Part shown: one piece after another, positions 19,105 to 27,407 of the stretch
How the letters are laid out: each line of letters starts with the position of its first letter
Numbering within the stretch: the first letter of the stretch is position 1
Assembly: GCA_963677325.2 (NCBI GenBank)
Contig: CAXXGM010000003.1
Span: 310,001-374,000 of the forward strand
Source: G963677325 sp963677325
Lineage (GTDB): Bacteria > Bacteroidota > Bacteroidia > Bacteroidales > Prolixibacteraceae
Length of the DNA stretch: 64,000 bases
Direction of reading: 5' to 3'
Translations under genes and position numbers: made by a program
The notes under the pieces: generated by a model
Seen by the model: the letters and a program-made list of their open reading frames with translations, nothing else
Database searches by the model: none
What the model was told of the DNA's origin: nothing

Positions 19105-19244
19105 AGTTGATATGAATAGAAAGTAATCCATTGATTCTTAAATTTGTATAAATATTCTTTATCTTAGTTGAATTAATAACGAGTAAGTATTAACATCTCA
19201 TATGCGAAATGTACGCAATATGCTTACTAATAAGAATTTGTAGA

Positions 19245-19676
19245 ATGAGCAAAATAATTATGATTCTATTGTTTTTTACAAGTTTTAATACATTCGGACA
19301 AAATGTAAAAAATCAACTTCTTCAATTTGATGGACTTTATAAAACAGAATGCGAATTTGAAGATGATGAAGAGGGGACTCAAAGCTATTTAAGGTTTTAT
19401 TCAAATGGAAAAGTACTAAGTGTTTCGACTGATTGTGAAGGACCCGACTCTGATTTAAAAGACTGGTTTTATTTGGAGGCTGGGAAAGGAGGGATTGGAA
19501 ACTACCAAATTAAAAGACATAAAATGAAATTTTCTACAATAAGTGAAACGGGAACTGTTAACTATAGAGGTCGAATAAACAAATATGGTTTCATTAAGCT
19601 AAGATCAAAAAGCTTAGTTAATGGATACAAAGGACATGAAAAATACAAATTCATTAAAATAATGGACTTGAAATAA
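19245..19676 (+). CDS. Small exported hypothetical protein
   Basis: The protein has 143 residues from the ATG at 19245; a start at 19209 would add 12 residues in front of the signal peptide. The N-terminus (MSKIIMILLFFTSFNTFGQ) is a clear signal peptide. The mature part is acidic, with YKTECEFEDDEEG near the start, and looks like a small periplasmic beta-rich protein. It is the first cargo gene between DUF6266 3' ends and is more AT-rich than its neighbours. No family recognised. Confidence 0.6.
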   Translation: MSKIIMILLFFTSFNTFGQNVKNQLLQFDGLYKTECEFEDDEEGTQSYLRFYSNGKVLSVSTDCEGPDSDLKDWFYLEAGKGGIGNYQIKRHKMKFSTISETGTVNYRGRINKYGFIKLRSKSLVNGYKGHEKYKFIKIMDLK

Positions 19677-19741
19677 AATTGCATCTAACATCTAATGAAT
19701 TTTATAGCCGATAATTCCTTGATCTTCAGAATATCCTTAAT

Positions 19742-19841
19742 GTTGGTTAACAGGACCATACAAGGCATTTATCTCTTTTGGGGATCAGAAAAGAGAAAGA
19801 TGTATTCGGGAGATATCTATTTTGGGTTTGAAAACTTTTAG
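19742..19841 (+). pseudogene. DUF6266 3'-end fragment A
   Basis: About 95 bp match the last 30 codons of the gene at 18487 (CATACAAGGCATTTATCT and onward, ending in the same ATTTTGGG-TTTGA context). There is no start or upstream coding sequence. The fragment separates the cargo gene from the first toxin-antitoxin pair and supplies the TTTG of that pair's promoter. Confidence 0.85.
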
Positions 19842-19850
19842 TTATCTTTG
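19821..19850 (+). promoter_or_regulatory. Promoter of the first higBA pair
   Basis: TTTG at 19821-19824, an 18-bp spacer, TATCTTTG at 19843-19850. The upstream box lies inside the DUF6266 3' fragment. The gene starts 24 bp downstream. Confidence 0.6.
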
Positions 19851-19874
19851 ACGTTAGTAATGTAAAAAGTCAGT

Positions 19875-20159
19875 ATGATTGTTTCATTTGGTTCAAAAGA
19901 TACTGAGAAAATATGGGGCGGTGAAAGGATTAAGAGGATTCCTTTCGAGATCCAACAGGTTGGAAGAAGAAAATTAAGAATGCTCAACAATTCGCAGAGC
20001 TTAAGGGATCTCACAATTCCGCCTTCAAACAGGCTTGAGAAACTTTCAGGAAATCTTAAGGATTTTTATAGTATCAGAATTAATGATCAATGGAGAATAA
20101 TTTTCAAATGGGAGAACAATTATGCTGAGGAGGTTGAAATAATTGATTATCACCAATAA
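19875..20159 (+). CDS. higB: HigB-type mRNA interferase toxin
   Basis: The protein has 94 residues with the RelE/HigB fold: an N-terminal helix pair, then IQQVGRRKLRMLNNSQSLRDL and the strand DQWRIIFKWENNYAEEVEIIDYHQ, the usual HigB ending (RI-F-W, DYH). HigB toxins cleave mRNA on the ribosome. The antitoxin gene follows immediately, toxin first, which is the higBA order. It is preceded by its own promoter and is part of the DUF6266 array. Confidence 0.88.
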   Translation: MIVSFGSKDTEKIWGGERIKRIPFEIQQVGRRKLRMLNNSQSLRDLTIPPSNRLEKLSGNLKDFYSIRINDQWRIIFKWENNYAEEVEIIDYHQ

Positions 20160-20169
20160 GACACGGAAT

Positions 20170-20469
20170 ATGGAAAAGTTGGCAAATATACATCCAGGGG
20201 AGGTACTGTTCGAGGAGTTTCTTTTACCTCTTGAGATTACCGCTTATCGATTATCAAAGGATTTAGACATCCCACAAACAAGGATATCTCAAATAATAAA
20301 AGGTCAAAGAAGAATTACTGCCGATACGGCTTTGAGATTGAGTTCATATTTTGGCAATTCAGCAAAATTCTGGCTCGGATTACAGGATGATTATGACATT
20401 GAAGAGGAGAAAAAGCTAAATGAACCTGTATTTAAAAAGATCAGAGCGATAAGACTCAAAGTTGAATAA
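20170..20469 (+). CDS. higA: HigA-type antitoxin (XRE helix-turn-helix)
   Basis: The protein has 99 residues from the ATG at 20170. It begins MEKLANIHPGEVLFEEFL, the diagnostic HigA/VapI opening, and carries a helix-turn-helix with IPQTRISQIIKGQRRITADTALRLSSYFG. It neutralises HigB and represses the operon. An in-frame ATG at 20143 overlaps higB, but the shorter start fits the family. Confidence 0.9.
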   Translation: MEKLANIHPGEVLFEEFLLPLEITAYRLSKDLDIPQTRISQIIKGQRRITADTALRLSSYFGNSAKFWLGLQDDYDIEEEKKLNEPVFKKIRAIRLKVE

Positions 20470-20507
20470 CAAGCTATTAGATTCGGAAATAACTTTTTCT
20501 GAAATCC

Positions 20508-20754
20508 AAAGAAAGTTGAGGTAACCTGGCAATACGATCCTCAAAAGGGAATCGCCCATTCGGATGACGAACTGATGATGATGGTTTCCAACGACGGGAA
20601 ATTCCTCGGGCCCATAAAAACCGGAGCGATCCGAAAACAGCAATCGGCTGTAATCCAGCTTCCTGAGGTAACAGGAGCGATACAAGGCGTTTATTTGTTT
20701 TTCGGATCGGAAAAAAGGAAGATGTGGTCGGAGGATATTTATTTTGGGATTTGA
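20508..20754 (+). pseudogene. DUF6266 3'-end fragment B
   Basis: About 243 bp align with 18861-19104 at high identity (start AAAGTTGAGGTAACCTGGCA), keeping the stop codon context but lacking the first 60% of the gene. The ACTGATGATGATGGTTTCCA core is unchanged. It separates the two toxin-antitoxin pairs. Confidence 0.88.
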
Positions 20755-20784
20755 AATGAAATTAGAATGTTTGGGCTAAATTAA

Positions 20785-20815
20785 TTGTTTCCTGATTAAG
20801 AAACTTTTATCTTTG
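20785..20815 (+). promoter_or_regulatory. Promoter of the second toxin-antitoxin pair
   Basis: TTG at 20785-20787, a 20-bp spacer and TATCTTTG at 20808-20815; the gene starts 14 bp later. Confidence 0.6.
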
Positions 20816-20829
20816 CTTAAAGTAAAAAC

Positions 20830-21177
20830 ATGAATGAAAGATTTCAGGTTCAGTTCTTAGAAGATGCCGCAGAATTTTTAGATCATCCCGATGAAAAGCC
20901 AAGAGAAAAAATTTACTACAACATTCAGAAGTCCAGATTTTCTAACGCCAAGGAACTATTTAAAAAGCTGAAAGGTGAAATTTGGGAGTTCAGAACCTTG
21001 TTTAACAAAACGCACTACAGGCTTTTTGCTTTTTGGGACAAGACAGGAAAGGATGTAACAGTTGTCATATCGACGCATGGAATAATTAAAAAGACAGACA
21101 AAACACCACACGGAGAAATTGAGAAGGCAGAGAATTTGAGAAAGTTATATTTTGAACAAAAAAGTCAGGCATCATGA
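20830..21177 (+). CDS. Gp49-like HigB-family toxin
   Basis: The protein has 115 residues. The phrases LFKKLKGEIWEFRTLFNKTHYRLFAFWD and VVISTHGIIKKTDKTP are typical of the phage-derived Gp49/HigB-like toxin family, whose members are RelE-fold mRNA interferases. It overlaps the antitoxin start by 4 bp (ATGA), a coupled arrangement with toxin first. It belongs to a different HigB lineage from the gene at 19875, so the two pairs are separate acquisitions rather than duplicates. Confidence 0.88.
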   Translation: MNERFQVQFLEDAAEFLDHPDEKPREKIYYNIQKSRFSNAKELFKKLKGEIWEFRTLFNKTHYRLFAFWDKTGKDVTVVISTHGIIKKTDKTPHGEIEKAENLRKLYFEQKSQAS

Positions 21178-21500
21178 AAAAGGAAGTATTGAAAACATAC
21201 AGTTTGGAAGAAATGCTGGACAAACATATCGGTAGTCCAGGAACACCCAAACGTGAAGCATTTGAGAATGAATTAAGGCTTGATTTGCTTGGAGAAGCTA
21301 TTAAACAGGCTCGCAAAGAGCGTAACCTGACGCAGGAAGAACTTGGGCTTCTTGTAGGCGTTAAGAAAGCGCAAATCTCCAAATTAGAGAACAGCTTAAC
21401 AGATGCAAGGTTCGAGACAATCATTAAAGTGTTCAAAGCATTAAATGCCAAAGTTCATTTTAATGTTGAACTGCTGAATCAGAAGGTTGAACTCGTGTGA
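21174..21500 (+). CDS. XRE-family antitoxin
   Basis: The protein has 108 residues with a C-terminal-half helix-turn-helix (RKERNLTQEELGLLVGVKKAQISKLENS). The N-terminal part SLEEMLDKHIGSPGTPKREAFE is typical of antitoxins paired with Gp49-like toxins. It overlaps the toxin gene by 4 bp and should bind the toxin and the shared promoter. Confidence 0.88.
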   Translation: MKKEVLKTYSLEEMLDKHIGSPGTPKREAFENELRLDLLGEAIKQARKERNLTQEELGLLVGVKKAQISKLENSLTDARFETIIKVFKALNAKVHFNVELLNQKVELV

Positions 21501-21665
21501 CAGCTGCAGATATGAATCAGCGGGGGTTTTATTCCTCGTCAGTTAAAATTGATTGATACTCAGCAAATATTTAAGCTAAAATGGAGATATTTTATAAATA
21601 TTCATTATTATTGAACCGGTCAATTTTTCATCTTTTAAAATAGTCTTAACTTTTAAACCTATCCC

Positions 21666-22553
21666 ATGAAAACTAAACAGTTAACCATGCTTTTCACAGT
21701 GATTTTTGTGTCGCTTTGTACAAGCGCTCAAACTCCGGAGACGTTTTACTATCCAAAGCTCATTCATGTAGATAAAACCAGCGCCAAGACTACATTGGCA
21801 GGGTTGATTCATGGAACCAGTTGGGGAAAGCCTGAAATGATTTCTGTTTCGGACGACAGGATTGAAATGACATTTAAAGGGAAAAAAAGGACGAGATTCA
21901 ATCAGTCAATTAATTTCTCTGACCTTGCGACTTGTCCAATCCGGGTTACCAGAACGGAGGTGACGCCTGCCAAAAAATCGAATGGAGCAAGAATAAATTA
22001 TTTTATATACGCCCTTAGTTTACGGAATTGTTACCTTGATGCAAAGGTGGTGAATGATTGGTTCTTTCTTAAAACGGATACTCCTGCACCAGCTTTTACC
22101 TTAGCGGATAGTTATGCCAAGCAGAATGTGCCCGAAACAGAGAATAATTACAAGAAACTGGCGGATTATTTATATTTCTTTCAATACCCGTTTATGGTTC
22201 AAAAGTACGACTCCCTTCTCAATCAATTTAAACAAGTAGCCGCCCAATACCGTGAATTAAAAACAAAGCCGGTTGTCACAGAGGAACAAAGAAAATACAT
22301 TGTTCAGGCCAACGCGTTTAACGAACGGAAGGATTACGTCAAAGCGATTGATTTTTACAATAAAGCGATTGAGTTGGACAAGACTGCTTACCCGGGTGCC
22401 TACATGAATATGGCCTTGTTATCGGCTCAGGTACAAAATTACGAGGGAGCTATTTTTCAGATGAAAAGATACCTGATGCTTATGCCGGAAGCGGAAGATG
22501 CACGCGGTGCACAGGATAAAATTTATGAGTGGGAAGGTATAATCGGTAAATGA
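21666..22553 (+). CDS. Exported TPR-containing protein, function unknown
   Basis: The protein has 295 residues. It has a signal peptide (about 1-20, ending CTSAQ). The middle is a beta-rich domain without recognised motifs, and a C-terminal TPR pair starts around residue 220 (NAFNERKDYVKAIDFYNKAIELDK). It is probably periplasmic and protein-binding. It ends exactly against the queG stop codon on the other strand (TGATCA at 22551-22556 provides both stops), so there is no space for a terminator between them. Confidence 0.65.
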   Translation: MKTKQLTMLFTVIFVSLCTSAQTPETFYYPKLIHVDKTSAKTTLAGLIHGTSWGKPEMISVSDDRIEMTFKGKKRTRFNQSINFSDLATCPIRVTRTEVTPAKKSNGARINYFIYALSLRNCYLDAKVVNDWFFLKTDTPAPAFTLADSYAKQNVPETENNYKKLADYLYFFQYPFMVQKYDSLLNQFKQVAAQYRELKTKPVVTEEQRKYIVQANAFNERKDYVKAIDFYNKAIELDKTAYPGAYMNMALLSAQVQNYEGAIFQMKRYLMLMPEAEDARGAQDKIYEWEGIIGK

Positions 22554-23498
22554 TCAGCCTGGGTTGAAAAAAGCAAGATGCTGGAAATTGCGCATTAATT
22601 TGTTATATCCTGCCCTCTCAATTGAAGAGTTTGTAAATCGTTTACGATAGGCAGGTTTAACAAGATTCTGCCAATCAGATCTGGTCATTTCCAGCAAACC
22701 TTCAGTAGGTTTCAATTCTTCGGCCTGAGTAGGAATTATTTTTTTATTCCAGGGACAGACGTCCTGGCAGATATCGCATCCAAAGATCCGGTTATTTAAT
22801 TGTGGATGGTATTCTGAGGGAATATCTTCTTTACTTTCTATGGTTAAATAGGAAATGCATTTGCGGGCATCGATTACCTGCGGTGAAATAATGGCTTTTG
22901 TCGGACAGGCATCCATACAGCGGGTGCAGGATCCACAATGGTCAGCAACAATTTCAGTTTCATATTCCAGGTCAAGATCAGTGATCAGTTCGCCTAAAAA
23001 TACAAAAGAACCGTGTTCTTTTGAAATTAACAGGGAATGTTTGCCGATCCATCCAAGCCCTGATTGTTTGGCCCATGCACGTTCCAGAACCGGCGCAGAA
23101 TCCACAAAAAGCCTGCCGTTACAGGGTGCAATTTCCGTCCGAATGAATTCAAGCAGTATATTTAATTTATCTTTCAGAACGAAATGGTAATCCTTCCCAT
23201 AAGCATATTTGGAAATGATCGGGGCCTTGGGATCATGCTGTTTTTGTGCAGGGTAATAATTAATGAGGACAGAAATCACGGATTTGGCGCCTTCAACTAT
23301 TTTGGAAGGATCAAGCCTCATATCCAGGTTGCGGGCCATGTAATCCATGGAACCGTTCATTCCTTCTGATAACCAGGATTCCAGAGAATTCCTTTCCTCC
23401 TCTAAAGATCGAACCTTTGATATGCCGCAGGCTTCAAATCCCAACTCGCATGCTTTAATTTTTATTTCAGCACTTCTATGTCTTAGATCATTAATCAT
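22554..23498 (-). CDS. queG: Epoxyqueuosine reductase
   Basis: The protein has about 314 residues from the ATG at 23498. It reduces epoxyqueuosine to queuosine in tRNA, using a cobalamin cofactor and two [4Fe-4S] clusters. The cluster motifs CGSCTRCMDACP and CDICQDVCPWN are intact, and FVDSAPVLERAWA and GWIGKHSLLI match the N-terminal cobalamin-binding domain. A GTG at 23516 is in frame, but it lies next to the repeat element end (23509), so the ATG is preferred. It is downstream of the suf genes on the same strand; Fe-S supply makes the link plausible. Confidence 0.93.
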   Translation of the reverse strand: MINDLRHRSAEIKIKACELGFEACGISKVRSLEEERNSLESWLSEGMNGSMDYMARNLDMRLDPSKIVEGAKSVISVLINYYPAQKQHDPKAPIISKYAYGKDYHFVLKDKLNILLEFIRTEIAPCNGRLFVDSAPVLERAWAKQSGLGWIGKHSLLISKEHGSFVFLGELITDLDLEYETEIVADHCGSCTRCMDACPTKAIISPQVIDARKCISYLTIESKEDIPSEYHPQLNNRIFGCDICQDVCPWNKKIIPTQAEELKPTEGLLEMTRSDWQNLVKPAYRKRFTNSSIERAGYNKLMRNFQHLAFFNPG

Positions 23499-23508
23499 CT
23501 TTTTTGCT

Positions 23509-23656
23509 AATTTCACGAATTAAGGACGAATTGACACGAACGTTCTGATCAGAGTTTTAGTATAAGGAAAAGATGTATTTTTACATCTTGGTAATCTGAA
23601 TTATAGACACACAACTTAAAAGCGTTCGTGTAAATTCGTAACAAATTCGTGTAATT
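23509..23656. mobile_element. MITE-like inverted-repeat element, copy 2 (no gene)
   Basis: About 148 bp. The left end reads TTTCACGAATTAAGGACGAA and the right end, on the opposite strand, AATTACACGAATTTGTTACG. Between them is a ~75-bp centre with no gene, related in inverse orientation to the centres of the copies at 24469 and 28215. The ends match those of the GxxExxY unit at 15647. Confidence 0.75.
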
Positions 23657-23688
23657 AACAAAATGGAATTCGAACAGAGAAATACGAA

Positions 23689-23991
23689 TTACATGAAACC
23701 AAGCTCCAGTCTGGCCTCCTCGGACATCATGGATTTATCCCATTGAGGTTCAAAGGTTATCTCCACATTACAGGATTCAATGCCCTCCACTTTTTTAGCC
23801 ATGTATTCCACATCCGAAAGAATCATATCGGCTGCAGGGCAATTGGGAGCTGTGAGCGTCATCACAATTTTAGCAACATTCTCTTCTATGTCAACACTGT
23901 ATACCAATCCCAGATCATAGATATTAACCGGAATTTCAGGGTCGTAAATCTCTTTGAGGTTTTGTATGATCAGATCTATTCTGTCGTCCAT
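23689..23991 (-). CDS. DUF59/MIP18-family Fe-S assembly protein (SufT-like)
   Basis: The protein has 100 residues. The family motif is YDPEIPVNIYDLGLVYSVDI (about 16-35), with the reactive-cysteine segment TAPNCPAADMI (C50) and the ending GFM. SufT/MIP18 proteins help deliver or mature Fe-S clusters. Its ATG overlaps the sufE stop by one base (TAATG), so the two are translationally coupled. Context firmly supports a SUF role; the symbol sufT is not given because the E. coli-type family definition is loose. Confidence 0.88.
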   Translation of the reverse strand: MDDRIDLIIQNLKEIYDPEIPVNIYDLGLVYSVDIEENVAKIVMTLTAPNCPAADMILSDVEYMAKKVEGIESCNVEITFEPQWDKSMMSEEARLELGFM

Positions 23992-24425
23992 TATTCTTCT
24001 TTTTTCTCCAATATTTTATCGTATGCCAGGGCGTAAAGTTTTATTTGCTTTACCATTGAGGTAAGTCCATTGGATCTGGTGGGTGAAAGGTGTTGGTGAA
24101 GTCCTATCTCCTGAATAAACCAGGGTTCTGAGGAGAGGATTTCTTTGGGAGTGCGTCCGGAATATAGTCTGAGTAAAAGTGCAACAAGGCCATTCACGAT
24201 CAGAGCATCGCTCTCTCCTTCAAAAACGATTTTATCTCCGTCCAATTCCTGGTGAAACCAAACTCTTGATTGACATCCGCGGATAAGATTATCGGCTACT
24301 TTATATTTTGGATCAATCGGCGTTAAATTATTTCCCAGTTCAATCAGGTAGGCATACTTATCCATCCAGTCCTCAAAAACTGAAAATTCTTCTATTATCT
24401 CCTTTTGTGTTTCTTCTATCGTCAT
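23991..24425 (-). CDS. sufE: SufE, cysteine desulfurase activator
   Basis: The protein has 144 residues. SufE accepts persulfide sulfur from SufS and hands it to the SufBCD scaffold. The acceptor cysteine lies in the signature IRGCQSRVWF, and the tail QEIGLHQHLSPTRSNGL is characteristic. The ATG at 24425 (MTIEETQKEI) was chosen; an upstream ATG at 24446 adds seven residues and is also possible. A repeat element (24469-24644) separates it from sufS. Confidence 0.94.
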   Translation of the reverse strand: MTIEETQKEIIEEFSVFEDWMDKYAYLIELGNNLTPIDPKYKVADNLIRGCQSRVWFHQELDGDKIVFEGESDALIVNGLVALLLRLYSGRTPKEILSSEPWFIQEIGLHQHLSPTRSNGLTSMVKQIKLYALAYDKILEKKEE

Positions 24426-24468
24426 TTTATTTAATAATATCCCCATTTCTTTGTGCCAATTACGTATT

Positions 24469-24644
24469 GCGAATTACACGAATTTGTTACGAATTTACAC
24501 GAACGCTATTAATTCAATTCTGCTCATAATTTACAAAGATGGAAACGTAAAAATATATCTTTTCATTGTAATTCTAATATCCTGATCAGAACGTCGGTGC
24601 AATTCGTGTTCGTGTCAATTCGTCCCTTAATTCGTGTAATTCGC
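24469..24644. mobile_element. MITE-like inverted-repeat element, copy 3 (no gene)
   Basis: About 176 bp between sufS and sufE. The left end is the GCGAATTACACGAATTTGTT type; the right end, on the opposite strand, is the GCGAATTACACGAATTAAGG type. The centre (GCTATTAATTCAATTCTGCT and onward) resembles those of copies 2 and 4. Confidence 0.75.
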
Positions 24645-24680
24645 ACACAGAACTAATTTAAATGATATAAGATTCGCAAA

Positions 24681-25892
24681 TTAGAACATTCCTTTAATCC
24701 GGATAAGAGCATTATAAAAAGCATCTATCTCTTCAAAGGTATTATAAAACGCCACCGAAGCCCTAACCATACTTTCGCATCCATAATGATCCATAACCGG
24801 ATCTGCACAAAGACGTCCTGTGCGTATGGCAATTCCAAGCTGATCAAGTAAAGTGCCTAAATCAAAGGGATGAATGCCTTCGATATTAAAACTGTATACG
24901 CCTGATTTGTGGATGGATTCCCCGTATATCTTTAATCCTTCAATTTGTTTAAGCTTTAAACGAAGATAGGAGGCAAGCTCTCTTTCATGTTTCTGCAGCT
25001 CTTCCCTGCCGTTTTCATGTAGGTATTTTATTGCTTCAGCCAATCCAATGGCCCCAATATAGTGCGGGGTTCCGGCTTCAAATTTATAAGGGAGTTCATT
25101 GTAATCAGTCTTTTCAAACGTAACTTTGCTGATCATCTCTCCCCCGCCCAAAAAAGGAGGCATCTTATCAAGCCATTCACGTTTACCGTAAAGAACGCCA
25201 ATCCCGGTAGGGCCGTAGACTTTATGGCCTGAGAAACAGTAGAAGTCACAATCAAGATCCTGCACATCCACCGACAGATGAGGCGCTCCCTGTGCTCCGT
25301 CAATCAATACCGGCACGCCTTTTGAATGAGCAATCCGTATGATTTCTTTTATTGGATTGATGGTCCCGAGGGTATTGGAAACATGGGCCACAGCAACGAT
25401 CTTTGTTTTGTCGCTGATCTGTTTTTCGAATTGATCAATCTGCAGGTCCCCTTTGTCATTAAAAGGAATCACCTTAAGTTTTCCGCCATTTATTTCGCAC
25501 GATATCTGCCATGGAACAATGTTGGCGTGGTGCTCCATCTCGGTGATGATTATTTCATCCCCATCAGAAATAAAAGCTCTTCCGAAAGAGGAAGCCACCA
25601 GGTTAATTGATTCTGTGGTGCCGTGCGTAAAGATTACTTCGGCAGTTTCCTTTGCATGGATAAAATCGAGGACAGTTTCCCGGGCTTGTTCAAAAGCTTC
25701 TGTCGTTTTATTGGCCAGATAATGAGCGCCACGGTGAATATTGGAATTGTATTTCATCGAATATTCCACCGTTTTATCCTTTACCTGCAATGGACGCTGA
25801 GCCGTAGCCGCATTATCAAAATAGATAAGAGGCCTTCCCTTGATCTGCTGATCAAGTATCGGGAAATCTTTGCGTATTTTTGAGATATCCAT
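24681..25892 (-). CDS. sufS: SufS cysteine desulfurase
   Basis: The protein has 403 residues, a PLP enzyme that removes sulfur from L-cysteine for Fe-S cluster building. The PLP lysine is K224 (SGHKVYGPTG), the active-site histidine lies in EMEHHANIVPW (H121/H122), and the catalytic cysteine is C362 (RTGRLCADP). The usual RTGHHCAQP motif is altered around C362 but the Cys is kept. It is part of the minus-strand suf cluster, with sufE next downstream. Confidence 0.95.
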   Translation of the reverse strand: MDISKIRKDFPILDQQIKGRPLIYFDNAATAQRPLQVKDKTVEYSMKYNSNIHRGAHYLANKTTEAFEQARETVLDFIHAKETAEVIFTHGTTESINLVASSFGRAFISDGDEIIITEMEHHANIVPWQISCEINGGKLKVIPFNDKGDLQIDQFEKQISDKTKIVAVAHVSNTLGTINPIKEIIRIAHSKGVPVLIDGAQGAPHLSVDVQDLDCDFYCFSGHKVYGPTGIGVLYGKREWLDKMPPFLGGGEMISKVTFEKTDYNELPYKFEAGTPHYIGAIGLAEAIKYLHENGREELQKHERELASYLRLKLKQIEGLKIYGESIHKSGVYSFNIEGIHPFDLGTLLDQLGIAIRTGRLCADPVMDHYGCESMVRASVAFYNTFEEIDAFYNALIRIKGMF

Positions 25893-25903
25893 TTTTTGTA
25901 TCA

Positions 25904-26040
25904 GGCTTTAGGCTTTAGGCTTTAGACTGTAGGAAAACAGCCAACCTTGAGCGTACTGCCATAATAATTTAAAATTATTTTAATTTTTCTTTCGATCAGG
26001 ACTCTAACCTAAAGCCTAAAGCCTATAGTCTAAAGCCTAT
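25904..26040. repeat. Facing GGCTTTA / CCTAAAG heptamer arrays between sufD and sufS
   Basis: Three to four GGCTTTA units at 25904-25925 face inverse CCTAAAG/CCTATAG units at 26006-26040, with about 80 bp between. The TAG stop of sufD comes from the last unit. It is the same family as 1354-1556. Confidence 0.85.
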
Positions 26041-27407
26041 CTAATGCAATCCATCGCACACAGATGGCACTTGGAAACTTCGCCCCTTAACCGTTTATCC
26101 ACTAAACGATCGATTCTGTCGCGAAGGGTTTCAATCTTTATTTCAGCCAATACTTCGTGGGCAAAGGCAAACATCAGCATCAGCCGTGCTTCACTTTCCC
26201 TGATACCGCGGGCCTGGAGATAAAACAATGCTTCCTCGTTAATACGTCCAACCGTTGCCCCATGTGTACATTTTACATCATCGTTGTCGATGACCAGCTG
26301 CGGTTTTGAATTCATTTTCGCTGTATCGGTAAGCAATACATTGTTGTTCCGCTGATAAGCCTCCGTCTTTACAGCATGGGGGGCAACGTTTATGCGCCCG
26401 GTAAAAGCTCCTGAAGCGCTGTCGTCCAGGATGTTTTTATAAAGCTGGTTGCTGTGGCATTGCGGACTTGTGTGATCGATGGTGGTAAAATTGTCCACGT
26501 GCTGGTTTTTATCCGAAAGGGCCAGGCCGCACACTTTGGCTTCAGAATGCTCCCCATTGAACAGAATTCCAAGATTGTTCCTGATAATACCGCCATGAAG
26601 CGAAATGACATTACTCACCAGCTGGGAATTCTTTCCCTGCCGGATGTACAGGCCTGATAGATTGGCTGCCTTATTGTGATGGTTCTGAATCGTATAAATG
26701 TCAGCCATTGCATCATCACCTATCACAAATTCGGTCACATTATTGGCAATGAAGGTCTGAGGCGTAAGGGTATGATCGCAGAAAATCACCTTGGACTGAC
26801 TGTTGTTGCCTGCAATAATCAGATTTCGCTGTGTAGCGTACAAATCATCATTGCTTCTTAGCAGATTAATGATTTGAATAGGCTTGGCAAGGATCACATT
26901 ATCTGGAATATAAACAAATATCCCGTCCTGGGCAAATGCTGTGTTCAAAGCCGTTAACGGGTCTGTCTCCGCATTGGCCAGCTTCCCGTAATATTTTTCG
27001 ACCAGTGAACTATTTTCTGTAACTGCTTTTTTGAAACTCTTTATGATCACTCCCTTCGGAAGATCTGAATGATTGCCTGATTCATAAAACCAACCGTTTA
27101 TGGCGATAACCAGGTGCGTATCAAACTGGGGAACATCACAGCTGAATACCTCTTTCAGATCTACATCAAACACATCGGGAGTCAGGGCACGTCTGAACCT
27201 TTCGTTTTCAAAAAGATTGGTCAGATCCGTGTATTTATAATTCTCTGTTTTGTAATTGGGAATACCCATCCTGAGAAATGCATTCATTGCAGGTTCGCGC
27301 GAAACGTTCACCACATTTGCATTTCCGTTTGAAATAATTTCCTGGTTCTTGCGAAAGAGATCTTTCAGCCGTTCGGCAGCCAGTATTTTTTCTTCTGTTA
27401 TGATCAT
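26037..27407 (-). CDS. sufD: SufD, Fe-S scaffold subunit
   Basis: The protein has 456 residues. SufD forms the SufBC2D scaffold that builds nascent Fe-S clusters. The C-terminal core carries the family phrases KCTHGATVGRINEEALFYLQARGI and AFAHEVLAEI. Its ATG overlaps the sufC stop by 4 bp, so translation is coupled. It ends in a short Cys-containing tail (KCHLCAMDCIR), less usual for SufD, ending at a stop codon formed by the heptamer array; the tail could partly reflect the neighbouring repeat. Confidence 0.93.
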   Translation of the reverse strand: MIITEEKILAAERLKDLFRKNQEIISNGNANVVNVSREPAMNAFLRMGIPNYKTENYKYTDLTNLFENERFRRALTPDVFDVDLKEVFSCDVPQFDTHLVIAINGWFYESGNHSDLPKGVIIKSFKKAVTENSSLVEKYYGKLANAETDPLTALNTAFAQDGIFVYIPDNVILAKPIQIINLLRSNDDLYATQRNLIIAGNNSQSKVIFCDHTLTPQTFIANNVTEFVIGDDAMADIYTIQNHHNKAANLSGLYIRQGKNSQLVSNVISLHGGIIRNNLGILFNGEHSEAKVCGLALSDKNQHVDNFTTIDHTSPQCHSNQLYKNILDDSASGAFTGRINVAPHAVKTEAYQRNNNVLLTDTAKMNSKPQLVIDNDDVKCTHGATVGRINEEALFYLQARGIRESEARLMLMFAFAHEVLAEIKIETLRDRIDRLVDKRLRGEVSKCHLCAMDCIR

